A DNA stretch of 64,000 nucleotides, from positions 372,001-436,000 of the forward strand of contig NZ_JADMSO010000001.1 of the NCBI RefSeq assembly GCF_015560805.1, written 5' to 3'. Shown here piece after piece: positions 33,014 to 41,789 of this stretch (the stretch's first letter is position 1; each line of letters opens with the position of its first letter). A program made the position numbers and the translations under genes. Under the pieces are notes generated by a model that did not search any database, had not been told where the DNA came from, and saw nothing but the letters and a program-made list of their open reading frames with translations. This DNA comes from Mediterraneibacter glycyrrhizinilyticus. GTDB lineage: Bacteria > Bacillota > Clostridia > Lachnospirales > Lachnospiraceae.

Positions 33014-33274
33014 ATGCGTTTGTGCGAACTCCGGGAAAAAGAAGTGATCAATATCTGTGACGGCAAGAGACTCGGGTGTATTGTAGATCTGGAGTTTGAC
33101 GTCTGCACGGGGAAGATCGAAGCCGTGATCATTCCGGGTCCGGGGAAAATATGGGGATTTCTCGGAACGGAATGTGAATATGTCATTCCGTTTGCGTGCA
33201 TCCGGAAGATCGGACCGGATATCGTGTTGGTGGAGATTCAGGAAGAGAAATTTCTTCATAAAAATTCGTCTTAA
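33014..33274 (+). CDS. YlmC/YmxH family PRC-barrel protein
   Basis: An 86-residue PRC-barrel protein of the YlmC/YmxH family: MRLCELREKEVINICDGKRLGCIVDLEFD at the start and the barrel strands IIPGPGKIWGFLG, EYVIPFACIRKIGPDIVLV. The family is widespread in spore-forming Firmicutes, where YmxH/YlmC genes are linked to sporulation or division clusters, but its molecular job is unclear. It precedes nrdR by 82 bases, a common clostridial pairing. Cytoplasmic. Confidence 0.82.
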   Translation: MRLCELREKEVINICDGKRLGCIVDLEFDVCTGKIEAVIIPGPGKIWGFLGTECEYVIPFACIRKIGPDIVLVEIQEEKFLHKNSS

Positions 33275-33288
33275 AAAGATGAAATATT

Positions 33289-33317
33289 TTGCAAAAAGCA
33301 AAGACCTTGTGTATAAT
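33289..33317 (+). promoter_or_regulatory. nrdR promoter
   Basis: TTGCAA (33289-33294), 17-bp spacer, consensus TATAAT (33312-33317), 40 bases before the nrdR start. Confidence 0.7.
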
Positions 33318-33356
33318 CAGTTTATAGCAAACAAAGGAGAAAGGCGGAGCAAATTT

Positions 33357-33806
33357 ATGAAGTGCCCTTATTGCGGAAATCCGGATACGCGGGTCATCGA
33401 CTCCAGACCGGCTGACGATAACAATTCGATTCGCAGAAGACGTTCCTGCGACGAATGCGGAAAACGTTTTACGACATATGAAAAGGTAGAGACGATTCCT
33501 CTGATCGTGATCAAAAAGGACAACAACCGGGAGGCATTCGACCGTTCCAAGATCGAGGCTGGCGTACTGCGAGCCTGCTATAAGCGTCCTGTTTCAGCGG
33601 AAGACATCAAACGGACGGTGGATGAGATCGAGCTGGAAGTTGTGAACCGGGAGGAAAAGGAGATCCCGAGCAATCTGATCGGTGAGATCGTGATGGACAA
33701 GCTGAAATTGCTGGATCCGGTTGCTTATGTCCGGTTTGCATCGGTATACCGTGAGTTTAAAGATGTGAACACATTTATGGATGAATTGAAAACATTTTTG
33801 GAATAA
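33357..33806 (+). CDS. nrdR: Ribonucleotide reductase repressor NrdR
   Basis: A 149-residue regulator. The N-terminal zinc ribbon is MKCPYCGNPDTRVIDSRP...RRRSCDECGKRFTTYE (Cys3, Cys6, Cys31, Cys34). The ATP-cone follows from ~46 (PLIVIKKDNNREAFDRSKIEAGVLRACYKRPVS). NrdR binds dATP/ATP and represses ribonucleotide reductase genes. Length and motifs are canonical. The start at 33357 matches the conserved MKCPYC; a longer in-frame extension back to 33174 crosses the YlmC gene and is not used. Confidence 0.96.
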   Translation: MKCPYCGNPDTRVIDSRPADDNNSIRRRRSCDECGKRFTTYEKVETIPLIVIKKDNNREAFDRSKIEAGVLRACYKRPVSAEDIKRTVDEIELEVVNREEKEIPSNLIGEIVMDKLKLLDPVAYVRFASVYREFKDVNTFMDELKTFLE

Positions 33807-33862
33807 TAAAAATAAGTGTTGGTGCGGGCGGGATTTCATCGATTTGCCCGAACCTGCGCTGT

Positions 33863-33906
33863 AAATGCCGCAGAATAACTGGAAAAGAGTTGTTGCGGCA
33901 TTTTTG
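33863..33906 (+). terminator. Intrinsic terminator after nrdR
   Basis: AATGCCGCA (33864-33872) pairs with TGCGGCATT (33894-33902), the inner bases also pair, and a T-run follows. Confidence 0.8.
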
Positions 33907-33964
33907 CGTTGAACTCGATCGGCGTGTGTCCGGCACGCTTTAAGTTAAGGCAGGTGAAAGAAAT

Positions 33965-34606
33965 ATGACAGAGATTTGGACAGGGATCCGGATGTATTTT
34001 GAGACAAACGGCGCAGAATATTTATTGTGTGTCAAAGAACATTTTATGATCAGTGTGCTGGCGCTTCTGACTGCGTCCGTGATCGGGATTCCGTTGGGAT
34101 ATTTATGTGTATGCCGGAAAAAATGGGAACGGTGGATCACCGGAGCATTTCAGGTGCTTCGGATCATTCCGAGCGTTGCGATCCTGATCCTTTTGATCCC
34201 GGTGATTGGAACCGGCGTGCGCCCGGCGATGACGGCGCTGGTTTTACTGGCTGTACCGCCGATATTGATGAATACGGCAGCAGGATTTTCGGAAGTTCCG
34301 GCATTTATGCTGGAGACCGCAGAGGGGCTGGGGATGACAGAACGGCAGATGTTCTGGAAAGTAAAAGTGCCGCTTGCGATGCCGATGATCCTGACCGGAA
34401 TGCGGACTGCGGCGATTGAGATCATCGCCAGCGCGACGATCGCGGCGAAGATCGGAGCCGGAGGGCTGGGCGGTATCATATTGACGGGGCTCGGGCTGAA
34501 CCGGACGGATCTGCTTTTGATCGGCGGGATCTCGGTGGCACTGCTGTCACTGGCAGCGGGGATGGTGTTCCGGCTTTTGATGAAGCTACAGCCGGCAGCG
34601 GCGTAA
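33965..34606 (+). CDS. opuCB: Osmoprotectant ABC transporter permease, first subunit
   Basis: A 213-residue membrane permease of the OpuC/ProW type for glycine betaine, carnitine or choline import. It has about five to six helices and the inner-membrane ABC loop (EVPAFMLETAEGLGMTERQMFWKVKVPLAMPMILTGMRTAAIE). It opens a four-gene set with binding protein, ATPase and second permease. A long 107-base gap precedes the binding-protein gene, so expression of the subunits may be uneven. Substrate is by family; the exact osmolyte is not known. Confidence 0.88.
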   Translation: MTEIWTGIRMYFETNGAEYLLCVKEHFMISVLALLTASVIGIPLGYLCVCRKKWERWITGAFQVLRIIPSVAILILLIPVIGTGVRPAMTALVLLAVPPILMNTAAGFSEVPAFMLETAEGLGMTERQMFWKVKVPLAMPMILTGMRTAAIEIIASATIAAKIGAGGLGGIILTGLGLNRTDLLLIGGISVALLSLAAGMVFRLLMKLQPAAA

Positions 34607-34713
34607 ACGTTGAAAATGCAGAATTTCAGATGCGGCAAGGGAACAGTCGGGGAACTTCCGGACATGGGATATAAGCCGCGGCAGAGAGAAGAAGAGAACA
34701 TCAAGGAGGTACG

Positions 34714-35655
34714 ATGGATATGAGAAAAAGAGAGAAAGAGAAGAAGATCAATGGAAAGAAAATCGGAAAACGGATCGCGGCCGCCGCGCTTGGCGGCGTG
34801 ATGGTATTGTCACTGGCGGCGTGCGGAGATTCCGGAAAAGAGGATGTGATCCGTGTCGGATCGAAAGATTTTACAGAGGGGCTGATCGTTGCGGAGATTT
34901 ACGCATTGGCATTGGAAGATGCAGGCTACGAGGTGGATCGGGTCTTTAATATCGCGGGATCGGTTGTCCATACGTCGCTGATCAATGATGAGATCGATCT
35001 GTATCCGGAGTATACCGGGACGGGACTGCTTTCCGTGCTCGGGATGGATATGATCACCGATCCGCAGGAAGTATATGACACGGTAAAAGAAGAATATGAA
35101 AAGCAGTTTCAGCTGACATGGCTGGATTATTCAAAGGCAAGCGATGGGCAGGGACTGGCAGTGCGTACGGAAGTGGCGGAAGAACTCGGGATCCGGACAA
35201 TCTCCGATCTGCAGAAACATGCGTCAGAACTCCGGTTTGCGTCGCAGGGAGAATTTGACGAGCGGGAGGACGGGCTTCCGGGACTGGAAAAAGTATACGG
35301 CGCGTTTGACTGGCAGTCGTCGAAAGTATATGACAGCGGTCTGAAATACGAAGTTTTGAAAAATGATGAAGCAGACGTGACCCCGGTCTATACAACGGAC
35401 GGACCGCTGGCGCAGACGGAATTGTATACACTGCTGGAAGATGATCAGCATGCATGGCCGCCATACAATCTGGCTCCGGTCGTGCGGGATGAAGTTCTGG
35501 AGGCGCATCCGGATGTTGCGGATGTACTGAATGAAGTCAGCGCAGCGCTGGATACAGAGACTGTGACACAGCTGAACGCGAAAGTCGATGTGGAGAAAGA
35601 AGAATACGAGGACGTTGCGGAAGCGTTTTTTGAGGAGAACCTGAGCGGAGAATAG
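34714..35655 (+). CDS. opuCC: Osmoprotectant-binding lipoprotein
   Basis: A 313-residue substrate-binding protein of the OpuAC/ProX-like family. The signal peptide ends in a lipobox VLSLAAC with the lipidated Cys37, anchoring it outside the membrane. The mature part starts IRVGSKDFTEGLIVAEIYALALEDAGYEV, typical of glycine betaine/choline binders, and continues with DLYPEYTGTGLLSVL and TPVYTTDGPLAQ. It lies between permease and ATPase genes. The aromatic-cage residues cannot be assigned with certainty by eye. Confidence 0.9.
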   Translation: MDMRKREKEKKINGKKIGKRIAAAALGGVMVLSLAACGDSGKEDVIRVGSKDFTEGLIVAEIYALALEDAGYEVDRVFNIAGSVVHTSLINDEIDLYPEYTGTGLLSVLGMDMITDPQEVYDTVKEEYEKQFQLTWLDYSKASDGQGLAVRTEVAEELGIRTISDLQKHASELRFASQGEFDEREDGLPGLEKVYGAFDWQSSKVYDSGLKYEVLKNDEADVTPVYTTDGPLAQTELYTLLEDDQHAWPPYNLAPVVRDEVLEAHPDVADVLNEVSAALDTETVTQLNAKVDVEKEEYEDVAEAFFEENLSGE

Positions 35656-35693
35656 AAAGAAAGCAGAATACAGGAAAATAAGGAACAAAAGAA

Positions 35694-36464
35694 ATGAAAG
35701 ATACAGCAATTGAATTTCGACAGGTAAGTAAAAAATTTAAAGGGGCGGGAAAACCGGCGGTTTCCGATGTGTCGCTTACGATTAGGGAGGGCGAGTTTAT
35801 CACGATCCTCGGCTCTTCCGGCTGCGGAAAGACGACGCTTCTGAAAATGGTCAACCGTCTGTATGAACCGGATTCCGGGGAGATCCTGCTGTTCGGGAAA
35901 CCGATCGCAAAGGAGAATCCGATGGAGCTGCGCCGGAAAATCGGTTATGTGATCCAGCAAGTCGGACTGTTTCCTCATATGACGGTTGCGGAAAATGTGA
36001 GTATCGTACCGAAGATGCTGAAATGGGAACCGGGAAAGATCAAGGAGCGTGTGGAAGCACTGCTGACGATGGCGGGGCTGGATCCGGAGCAATATGGAAA
36101 ACGCTATCCAAGACAGCTCTCCGGCGGGCAGCAGCAAAGGGTAGGACTTGCGAGGGCTCTGGCGGCAGATCCGAAGATCCTGCTGCTGGATGAGCCGTTC
36201 GGAGCGCTGGATGCGATCACGCGGTCGGTACTGCAGGATGAACTTTTGAAAGTCCATCAGGAGATGCCGAAGACCTTTCTGCTCGTGACCCATGACATCA
36301 ACGAAGCATTAAAACTCGGAAACCGGATCCTTGTGATGAACGAGGGAAAAGTGTGTCAGTTTGGAACACCCCGGGAGATCGTACAACATCCGGAGGATCC
36401 GTTTGTGGAAACGCTGATCCGTTCCGCAAGAGAACAGGAGCGGCTTTGGGAGGAATTGTTATGA
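35694..36464 (+). CDS. opuCA: Osmoprotectant ABC transporter ATPase
   Basis: A 256-residue ABC ATPase: Walker A GSSGCGKTT, Q-loop VIQQVGLFPHMTVAENV, signature LSGGQQQRVGLARAL, Walker B ILLLDEPFGALD, H-loop LVTHDINEAL. It energises the permease pair. It is shorter than OpuCA/ProV proteins that carry C-terminal CBS domains, so ionic-strength gating through CBS is absent here. Its stop overlaps the next permease start by 4 bases (ATGA). Confidence 0.9.
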   Translation: MKDTAIEFRQVSKKFKGAGKPAVSDVSLTIREGEFITILGSSGCGKTTLLKMVNRLYEPDSGEILLFGKPIAKENPMELRRKIGYVIQQVGLFPHMTVAENVSIVPKMLKWEPGKIKERVEALLTMAGLDPEQYGKRYPRQLSGGQQQRVGLARALAADPKILLLDEPFGALDAITRSVLQDELLKVHQEMPKTFLLVTHDINEALKLGNRILVMNEGKVCQFGTPREIVQHPEDPFVETLIRSAREQERLWEELL

Positions 36465-37075
36465 TCCAGTATTTGACACGCCATTATGACGATCTGCTGC
36501 GCGCGCTTGCGGAACATCTGCAGATTTTGGCGGTGACATTGGTGTTCTCTCTTTTGATCGCGGCGGTATTGACCATTCTGGCAGTGTATTTTCGGAGATT
36601 CGGGGAAGCATTGATCCAGATTTTTTCGGTGATCTATTCGATTCCGAGTCTGGCGTTGTTTGCGCTTCTGATTCCACTGACCGGGCTGGGAATGACGACG
36701 ACGGTGATCGTTCTGACTGCTTACAACCAATATCTTCTGCTCGGTAATTTTACGGCGGGGATCTTCGGCGTCGATTCCGGAGTGACCGAGGCGGCGCGCG
36801 GGATCGGGATGAGTACGTTTCAGATTCTTGTGAAAGTACAGATCCCGCTGGCAAAAAAGGCATTGTTTACCGGCATAGAACTTTCCGTCGTGTCGACGAT
36901 CGGGATCGCAACGATCGCTGCGATGATCAATGCGGGCGGATTGGGAACCTTATTGTTTGACGGACTCCGCACAATGAATTTTAACAAGATCATTTTAGGA
37001 AGCATTCTTTCGGCAGTGCTGGCTCTTGGAGTCAATGCGGTGCTGAAATGTCTGGAAAAGAGGCTGGAAAGTTAA
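36461..37075 (+). CDS. opuCD: Osmoprotectant ABC transporter permease, second subunit
   Basis: A 204-residue permease paralogous to the one at 33965, with the same fold and coupling loop (GVTEAARGIGMSTFQILVKVQIPLAKKALFTGIELS, then TIAAMINAGGLGTLLFDGL). The start is taken at 36461, inside the end of the ATPase gene. It completes the permease heterodimer. The gene order permease-binding protein-ATPase-permease differs from the Bacillus opuC order. Confidence 0.88.
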   Translation: MIQYLTRHYDDLLRALAEHLQILAVTLVFSLLIAAVLTILAVYFRRFGEALIQIFSVIYSIPSLALFALLIPLTGLGMTTTVIVLTAYNQYLLLGNFTAGIFGVDSGVTEAARGIGMSTFQILVKVQIPLAKKALFTGIELSVVSTIGIATIAAMINAGGLGTLLFDGLRTMNFNKIILGSILSAVLALGVNAVLKCLEKRLES

Positions 37076-37096
37076 CCGTTGAGGTTAAATGTTAAC
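37071..37096 (+). promoter_or_regulatory. GTTAAC dyad upstream of bioY, possible biotin operator
   Basis: Two GTTAAC blocks (37071-37076, 37091-37096) are 14 bases apart, just upstream of the bioY -35 box. Firmicute BirA operators have two such blocks about 15 bases apart, so this is a near match with imperfect outer bases. The left block overlaps the opuCD stop codon. Confidence 0.4.
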
Positions 37097-37113
37097 TTAT
37101 GGAGAGAAATGGG

Positions 37114-37142
37114 TTGACAATCGAAAGGGCGGATTGTATACT
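37114..37142 (+). promoter_or_regulatory. bioY promoter
   Basis: Consensus TTGACA (37114-37119), 17-bp spacer, TATACT (37137-37142). Confidence 0.75.
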
Positions 37143-37180
37143 ATCCTCAGACTTAGGAAGTACAGTGGAGGAAAATTTAT

Positions 37181-37750
37181 ATGAAGACAACGAAACAAAC
37201 AACAACCCGTTCCGGATTTTCAATTCAGGATATATGCAGTGTGGCGATCATGGCTGCATTGACGGCAGTCATGGCACAGATCTCCATTCCGATGCCGATG
37301 GGAGTGCCGATGACGATGCAGACATTTGCCGTGACTTTGGCGGGCGTGATCTTAGGTTCAAAACGCGGCGCGGTTTCCATGGTCGTATATCTGCTGATCG
37401 GTTCGGTCGGCGTTCCGGTCTTTTCCAATATGGGCGGAGGCGTTCAGTATCTCATCGGACCGACCGGCGGATTTCTGCTGTCGTTCCCGATCATGGCGTA
37501 TTTGATCGGATTGGGTGTGGAAAAGAAAAAGCAGAAAGGGATGTTTTCTCTGTTTTTGGTTCTCGGAACCGTGGCAAATTATGCGGTCGGCGTTGCAATG
37601 TATTGTGTGTTGATGGACGCTTCGGTATGGACCGGAATTACAGCGTGCGTACTGCCGTTTATCCCGACAGCCGTGATCAAAGCCGTGGCGGCAGCGATAC
37701 TCGGGCTTCAGGTGAGGAGCCGGCTTGCGGCAGTTTTGCAGACGGCATAA
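37181..37750 (+). CDS. bioY: BioY biotin transporter S-component
   Basis: A 189-residue six-helix protein of the BioY family, the substrate-binding S-component of biotin ECF transporters. Motifs: IMAALTAVMAQISIPMPMGVPMTMQTFAVTLAGVILG and VYLLIGSVGVPVFSNMGGG...LIGPTGGFLLSFPI, the canonical BioY segments. It binds biotin and either works alone or with the general EcfAT module encoded elsewhere. It is monocistronic, with its own promoter, a GTTAAC dyad upstream and a strong terminator downstream. Confidence 0.93.
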   Translation: MKTTKQTTTRSGFSIQDICSVAIMAALTAVMAQISIPMPMGVPMTMQTFAVTLAGVILGSKRGAVSMVVYLLIGSVGVPVFSNMGGGVQYLIGPTGGFLLSFPIMAYLIGLGVEKKKQKGMFSLFLVLGTVANYAVGVAMYCVLMDASVWTGITACVLPFIPTAVIKAVAAAILGLQVRSRLAAVLQTA

Positions 37751-37783
37751 AAATGAGCCGTATATAAGTGAGAGATAAGTGTG

Positions 37784-37834
37784 AAAAAATCGGGGAAAAA
37801 TCCGCAAAATTGTGGATTTTTCCCCGATTTTTTT
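37784..37834 (+). terminator. Strong intrinsic terminator after bioY
   Basis: A perfect 20-bp stem, 37784-37803 with 37814-37833, GC core CGGGG/CCCCG, flanked by A- and T-runs. It could act in both directions. Confidence 0.95.
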
Positions 37835-38013
37835 GATGGGATGTGGATAACGATTTGCGGACGTTTTCTTTACATTGTCCGGTTTTCCAAGTATAATAAG
37901 TTGCGTAATGTCAGTGCACAAGGGGATATCCGCGGCTGGGCTCTGCGAGCCGAGAAGCGCATGTTCTTGATACATTGATGTTGGTATGCGTACATAGAGA
38001 AAGGAGAAATACT

Positions 38014-38991
38014 ATGCCGATGAACCATGCAGCACGTATGATTTTGAAAGCATTGTCTTTTGACGGGATCGAGGTGGAGGCGTCGCGCCATCTGGCGGAT
38101 CTGAAGCGTCTGGATCCGATGAAGATTTTTTATAAAACAACCGATGAAAAGATATACAACGGAGAACATGAAGTGCCGGTGCGGCTTTTCTTTTCGGACG
38201 AAGAAATGAAAAATGCATATGAAAATAAAATCCTGGTGAACCCGGATGTTTTACTGTTCTTTCACGGTGGCGGATGGGTGACGGAGAGTATCGATACTTA
38301 TGAGCGGATCTGTGCGCGGCTTGCCGGTGAGACAGGGCATCTTGTTGCGGCGGTGGAGTATCGTCTTGCACCGGAACATAAATTTCCGGCAGGTTTGGAA
38401 GATTGTTATGCGGCGGCGAAGCGGCTTTTTACCGATTACCGGGAACTGCGTCTGGATCCGGAGCGGATCACGCTGATCGGCGACAGCGCCGGGGGGAATC
38501 TGGCAGCCGCGGTGTCGCTTCTGGCGAGAGACCGGGGAGATTTTTTCCCGAAACGACAGATTTTGATGTACCCGGCGACATACAATGATTATTCCGAAGC
38601 GTCGCCGTTTCCGTCGGTGAAAGAAAATGGAAGCGACTATCTTTTGACGGCGGGCAAGATGCAGGATTATATACATTTGTATGCGGGAAAGGAAGCAGAT
38701 TTTCAAAACCCGTATTTTGCGCCGTATCTGGAAGAAAATCTGGAAGACCAGCCGGATACATTGATCTTGACGGCGGAATTCGATCCGCTCAGAGATGAGG
38801 GCGAGGCATACGGAAACAGACTGGAAGAGGCGGGGAATCAAGTGGAAATGCATCGGATCAAGGATGCGCTGCATGGATATTTTGCACTGGGAGTCCGGCA
38901 TCAGGCAGTCAGGGAGAGCCTTGAGTATATCAAGGCATTTTTAAGGAGGGACGACAGTGAATCAGAAAAGGGCACGCTGGAGAAAGCTTGA
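38014..38991 (+). CDS. Alpha/beta hydrolase, HSL (hormone-sensitive lipase-like) family
   Basis: A 325-residue predicted carboxylesterase. The oxyanion HGGGW motif is at residues 84-88, the nucleophile is Ser158 in GDSAGG, and the likely acid and base are Asp257 (AEFDPLRDEG) and His287 (DALHGYF), a complete HSL-type triad. It is cytoplasmic. The start at 38014 follows AAGGAG by 8 bases. Its 3' end overlaps the next gene by 35 bases, so it is tightly coupled to a membrane acyltransferase-like protein. The pair may handle one acyl ester, one making and one cleaving it; that is inference. Confidence 0.87.
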   Translation: MPMNHAARMILKALSFDGIEVEASRHLADLKRLDPMKIFYKTTDEKIYNGEHEVPVRLFFSDEEMKNAYENKILVNPDVLLFFHGGGWVTESIDTYERICARLAGETGHLVAAVEYRLAPEHKFPAGLEDCYAAAKRLFTDYRELRLDPERITLIGDSAGGNLAAAVSLLARDRGDFFPKRQILMYPATYNDYSEASPFPSVKENGSDYLLTAGKMQDYIHLYAGKEADFQNPYFAPYLEENLEDQPDTLILTAEFDPLRDEGEAYGNRLEEAGNQVEMHRIKDALHGYFALGVRHQAVRESLEYIKAFLRRDDSESEKGTLEKA

Positions 38992-40774
38992 CAATGCGGC
39001 AAAGCTCTTTCTGGCAGCGAGCACAAAGCGGGATACCCGTGTGTTTCGGTTTTACTGTGAGCTAAAGGAAGAGGTAAAAAAGGAGATCCTGCAGAAAGCG
39101 CTGGATCAGACGGTGGAGACATATCCGGTGTTTCTGTCAGTGATACGGAAAGGGTTGTTCTGGAGTTATCTGGAAATGAGCAGTCTTCATCCGGAAGTGA
39201 GGGAGGAGTATAAAGAACCGTGCAGCCGTCTTTATATCCGGGATAAAAAGAGCCTGCTGTTTGAAGTGACATATTATAAGAAGCGGATCAATTTTGAAGT
39301 GTTCCATGTGCTGACCGACGGGACCGGAGCAACGGAATTTTTGCGGGAGCTGGTGAAAAATTATCTGTATCTGGCGCACAAAGACGACGGGCTTACGGAC
39401 GTAAAACTCCGGGCGGAGGACGTGACGGTACAGGATCAGGAAAATGACGGATTTGTAAAATACTATACAAAGAATACAAAGAAACCGCGGCAGAAGAAAG
39501 AGAGAGCGTATCAGCTGAAAAAACCGCGGAAAGAAAACGGACCGCTGCAGGTGAGGGAGCGGATCTTGTCGGTCTCGGAAGTGCTGAAGCGGTCGAGGGA
39601 ATTGGGGGTATCGATGACGGTGCTGCTCTCGGCGGCGATGATCCAGGCAATCCACGAGGAAATGACAAGACTTCAGGAGAAAGATCCGGTCGTCCTGATG
39701 GTACCGGTCAATCTCAGGAAATTTTTCCCGTCCGATTCGATGCTGAACTTTTTCAGCTGGATCGAATCAGGGTATCATTTTGGGGAGAAAGCGGGGACAT
39801 TTGAAGAGATCCTCGCAAAGGTGAAAACAGATTTTAAAGACAAGCTGACAAAGGAGAAGATCGCGGAGCATATGAACGAACTGATCGCGCTGGAAATGCA
39901 TCCGGTTCTGAAATTTGCGCCGGCGGAACTGAAAAACCTCTGCATCCACGCGGGAGCAAAATTCTCGGAGAAGAACACGACGGCGATCTTTTCCAATATG
40001 AGTTCCGTCGTCATGCCCGGAGAATATGTTCCGTATATTGAACGGTTCGGAGTGTACACAAGCACACCGAAGATGGAACTTTGTGTCTGTTCGTTCGGCG
40101 ATCAGCTGTCGCTTGGATTTACCTCACGATTTGACACGGAAAATATCCAGCGTAATTTTTACCGGATCTTAAAAGAGCAGGGGATTTCATCCAGATCGGT
40201 GGAGGAGGAATTCCCGGAGCCGGAGACACCGCGGGAACTGGAAATGCGGATTTACAAGATTTTCACGTTTCTTTGTCTTGCTGCGATCGTGTTTATGATC
40301 GACTTGGATTTCAGCTACAAACCGACCGTTCGCTGGACGTTGTTTACGGCGGGAGGTACGGCGAGTATGTGGCTTGCCACGACGATCGGATTTTTTAAGC
40401 GGCATAATCTTTTAAAAAATGCGATGTGGCAGCTCGTGATCGTAACGGGGGTCAGTATCCTTTGGGATTATTTGACCGGATGGCGCGGATGGTCGGTGGA
40501 TTTTGTGCTTCCGATCGTGAGTATGGGAATCTTGCTGGCAATGGTCGTGATCTCTGCGATCCGGCGTTATCCTGCGAAAGAATATATGATCTATCTCGTC
40601 ATGGCGGCGGGATATGGTTTGGTCGTGCCGCTTCTGCTTCTTGTATTCGGGGCGGTTCAGCTGGAATGGCCGAGTCTGATCGGAATCGGAGTCTGCTTCC
40701 TGTTCCTGATCGGGATCGTGCTGTTCAAATGGAAAGAATTCCGGGAAGAGATGCATAAGAAGTTTCATGTATAA
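38957..40774 (+). CDS. CoA-acyltransferase-like domain fused to DUF6320-type membrane domain
   Basis: A 605-residue protein. Residues ~1-420 look like a condensation/alcohol-acyltransferase-type domain of the CoA-dependent acyltransferase superfamily, with the catalytic HxxxDG motif HVLTDG (His117, Asp121) and a second-half segment MVPVNLRKFFPSDSMLNFFSW. Residues ~425-600 are about six membrane helices matching a DUF6320-like tail. It has no signal peptide, so the catalytic domain is probably cytoplasmic on a membrane anchor. It would transfer an acyl group from CoA to an unknown hydroxyl or amine. It overlaps the upstream esterase gene. The acceptor is unknown. Confidence 0.72.
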   Translation: MNQKRARWRKLDNAAKLFLAASTKRDTRVFRFYCELKEEVKKEILQKALDQTVETYPVFLSVIRKGLFWSYLEMSSLHPEVREEYKEPCSRLYIRDKKSLLFEVTYYKKRINFEVFHVLTDGTGATEFLRELVKNYLYLAHKDDGLTDVKLRAEDVTVQDQENDGFVKYYTKNTKKPRQKKERAYQLKKPRKENGPLQVRERILSVSEVLKRSRELGVSMTVLLSAAMIQAIHEEMTRLQEKDPVVLMVPVNLRKFFPSDSMLNFFSWIESGYHFGEKAGTFEEILAKVKTDFKDKLTKEKIAEHMNELIALEMHPVLKFAPAELKNLCIHAGAKFSEKNTTAIFSNMSSVVMPGEYVPYIERFGVYTSTPKMELCVCSFGDQLSLGFTSRFDTENIQRNFYRILKEQGISSRSVEEEFPEPETPRELEMRIYKIFTFLCLAAIVFMIDLDFSYKPTVRWTLFTAGGTASMWLATTIGFFKRHNLLKNAMWQLVIVTGVSILWDYLTGWRGWSVDFVLPIVSMGILLAMVVISAIRRYPAKEYMIYLVMAAGYGLVVPLLLLVFGAVQLEWPSLIGIGVCFLFLIGIVLFKWKEFREEMHKKFHV

Positions 40775-40840
40775 GACATTCCATGTCTATGAAAATTGTG
40801 GTAAACTAGAAAAAGAGAACTCAATCAGGAGGATAAGAAA

Positions 40841-41767
40841 ATGATTAACAAACTGGTAGAAAATATTAAAAAGACAGGCGCGCCGATTGTAGTCGGACTG
40901 GATCCGATGCTGAACTACATTCCGGAGCATGTACAGAAAAAGGCATTTGCCGAATTTGGCGAGACTTTGGAGGGCGCGGCTGAGGCTGTATGGCAGTTTA
41001 ATAAAGAAATCGTGGACAAGACGTATGATTTGATCCCGGCAGTGAAACCGCAGATCGCGATGTATGAGCAGTTCGGGATCCCGGGACTTCAGGCGTTCAA
41101 AAAGACCGTGGATTACTGTAAATCAAAAGGGCTTGTCGTGATCGGAGACATTAAGCGCGGAGACATCGGCTCCACTTCCGCGGCTTATGCGGTCGGACAT
41201 CTCGGAAAAGTAAAAGTGGGAAGCAAAGAATATGTTCCGTTTGATGAAGATTTCGTGACAGTCAACCCATATCTTGGTTCCGATGGCGTGAATCCGTTTA
41301 TCGACGTCTGCAAAGAAGAAAAGAAAGGACTTTTTATCCTTGTGAAGACGTCAAATCCATCCAGCGGAGAGTTCCAGGATCGCCTGATCGACGGTCGTCC
41401 GCTGTACGAACTGGTCGGCGAGAAAGTTGCCGAGTGGGGCGCGGAGTGTATGGGAGATTCTTACAGCTATATCGGCGCAGTTGTGGGCGCGACTTATCCG
41501 GAGATGGGAAAAGTCCTCAGAAAAGTAATGCCGAAATCATTCATCCTTGTGCCGGGATACGGCGCGCAGGGCGGACAGGGAAAAGATCTGGTACATTTCT
41601 TCAATGAAGACGGACTGGGGGCGATCGTCAATTCATCCAGAGGGATCATTGCGGCATACAAGCAGGAAGCCTATGCGAAATTCGGAACAGAGAACTTCGG
41701 TGATGCTTCCAGGGCAGCAGTAGAAGCGATGGTTGCTGATATTCGCGGTGCATTGGAGCAGAAATAA
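40841..41767 (+). CDS. pyrF: Orotidine 5'-phosphate decarboxylase
   Basis: A 308-residue OMP decarboxylase of the longer (type 2) class. It makes UMP, the last step of de novo pyrimidine synthesis. Motifs: PIVVGLDPML at the start, DIKRGDIGSTSAAYA (catalytic Lys/Asp array), VNPYLGSDGVNPF, and FILVPGYGAQGGQGKDL for the phosphate loop. It heads pyrF-pyrK-pyrD, whose start codons follow closely. No convincing promoter hexamers were seen in the short upstream gap. Confidence 0.95.
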   Translation: MINKLVENIKKTGAPIVVGLDPMLNYIPEHVQKKAFAEFGETLEGAAEAVWQFNKEIVDKTYDLIPAVKPQIAMYEQFGIPGLQAFKKTVDYCKSKGLVVIGDIKRGDIGSTSAAYAVGHLGKVKVGSKEYVPFDEDFVTVNPYLGSDGVNPFIDVCKEEKKGLFILVKTSNPSSGEFQDRLIDGRPLYELVGEKVAEWGAECMGDSYSYIGAVVGATYPEMGKVLRKVMPKSFILVPGYGAQGGQGKDLVHFFNEDGLGAIVNSSRGIIAAYKQEAYAKFGTENFGDASRAAVEAMVADIRGALEQK

Positions 41768-41789
41768 AGCAGGCGGGAGAAGAGTGAAG

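Noticed and set aside
35445-36293. A 282-codon minus-strand frame over the osmoprotectant genes
   Set aside because: Shadow of the ATPase and binding-protein genes; no recognisable domain.
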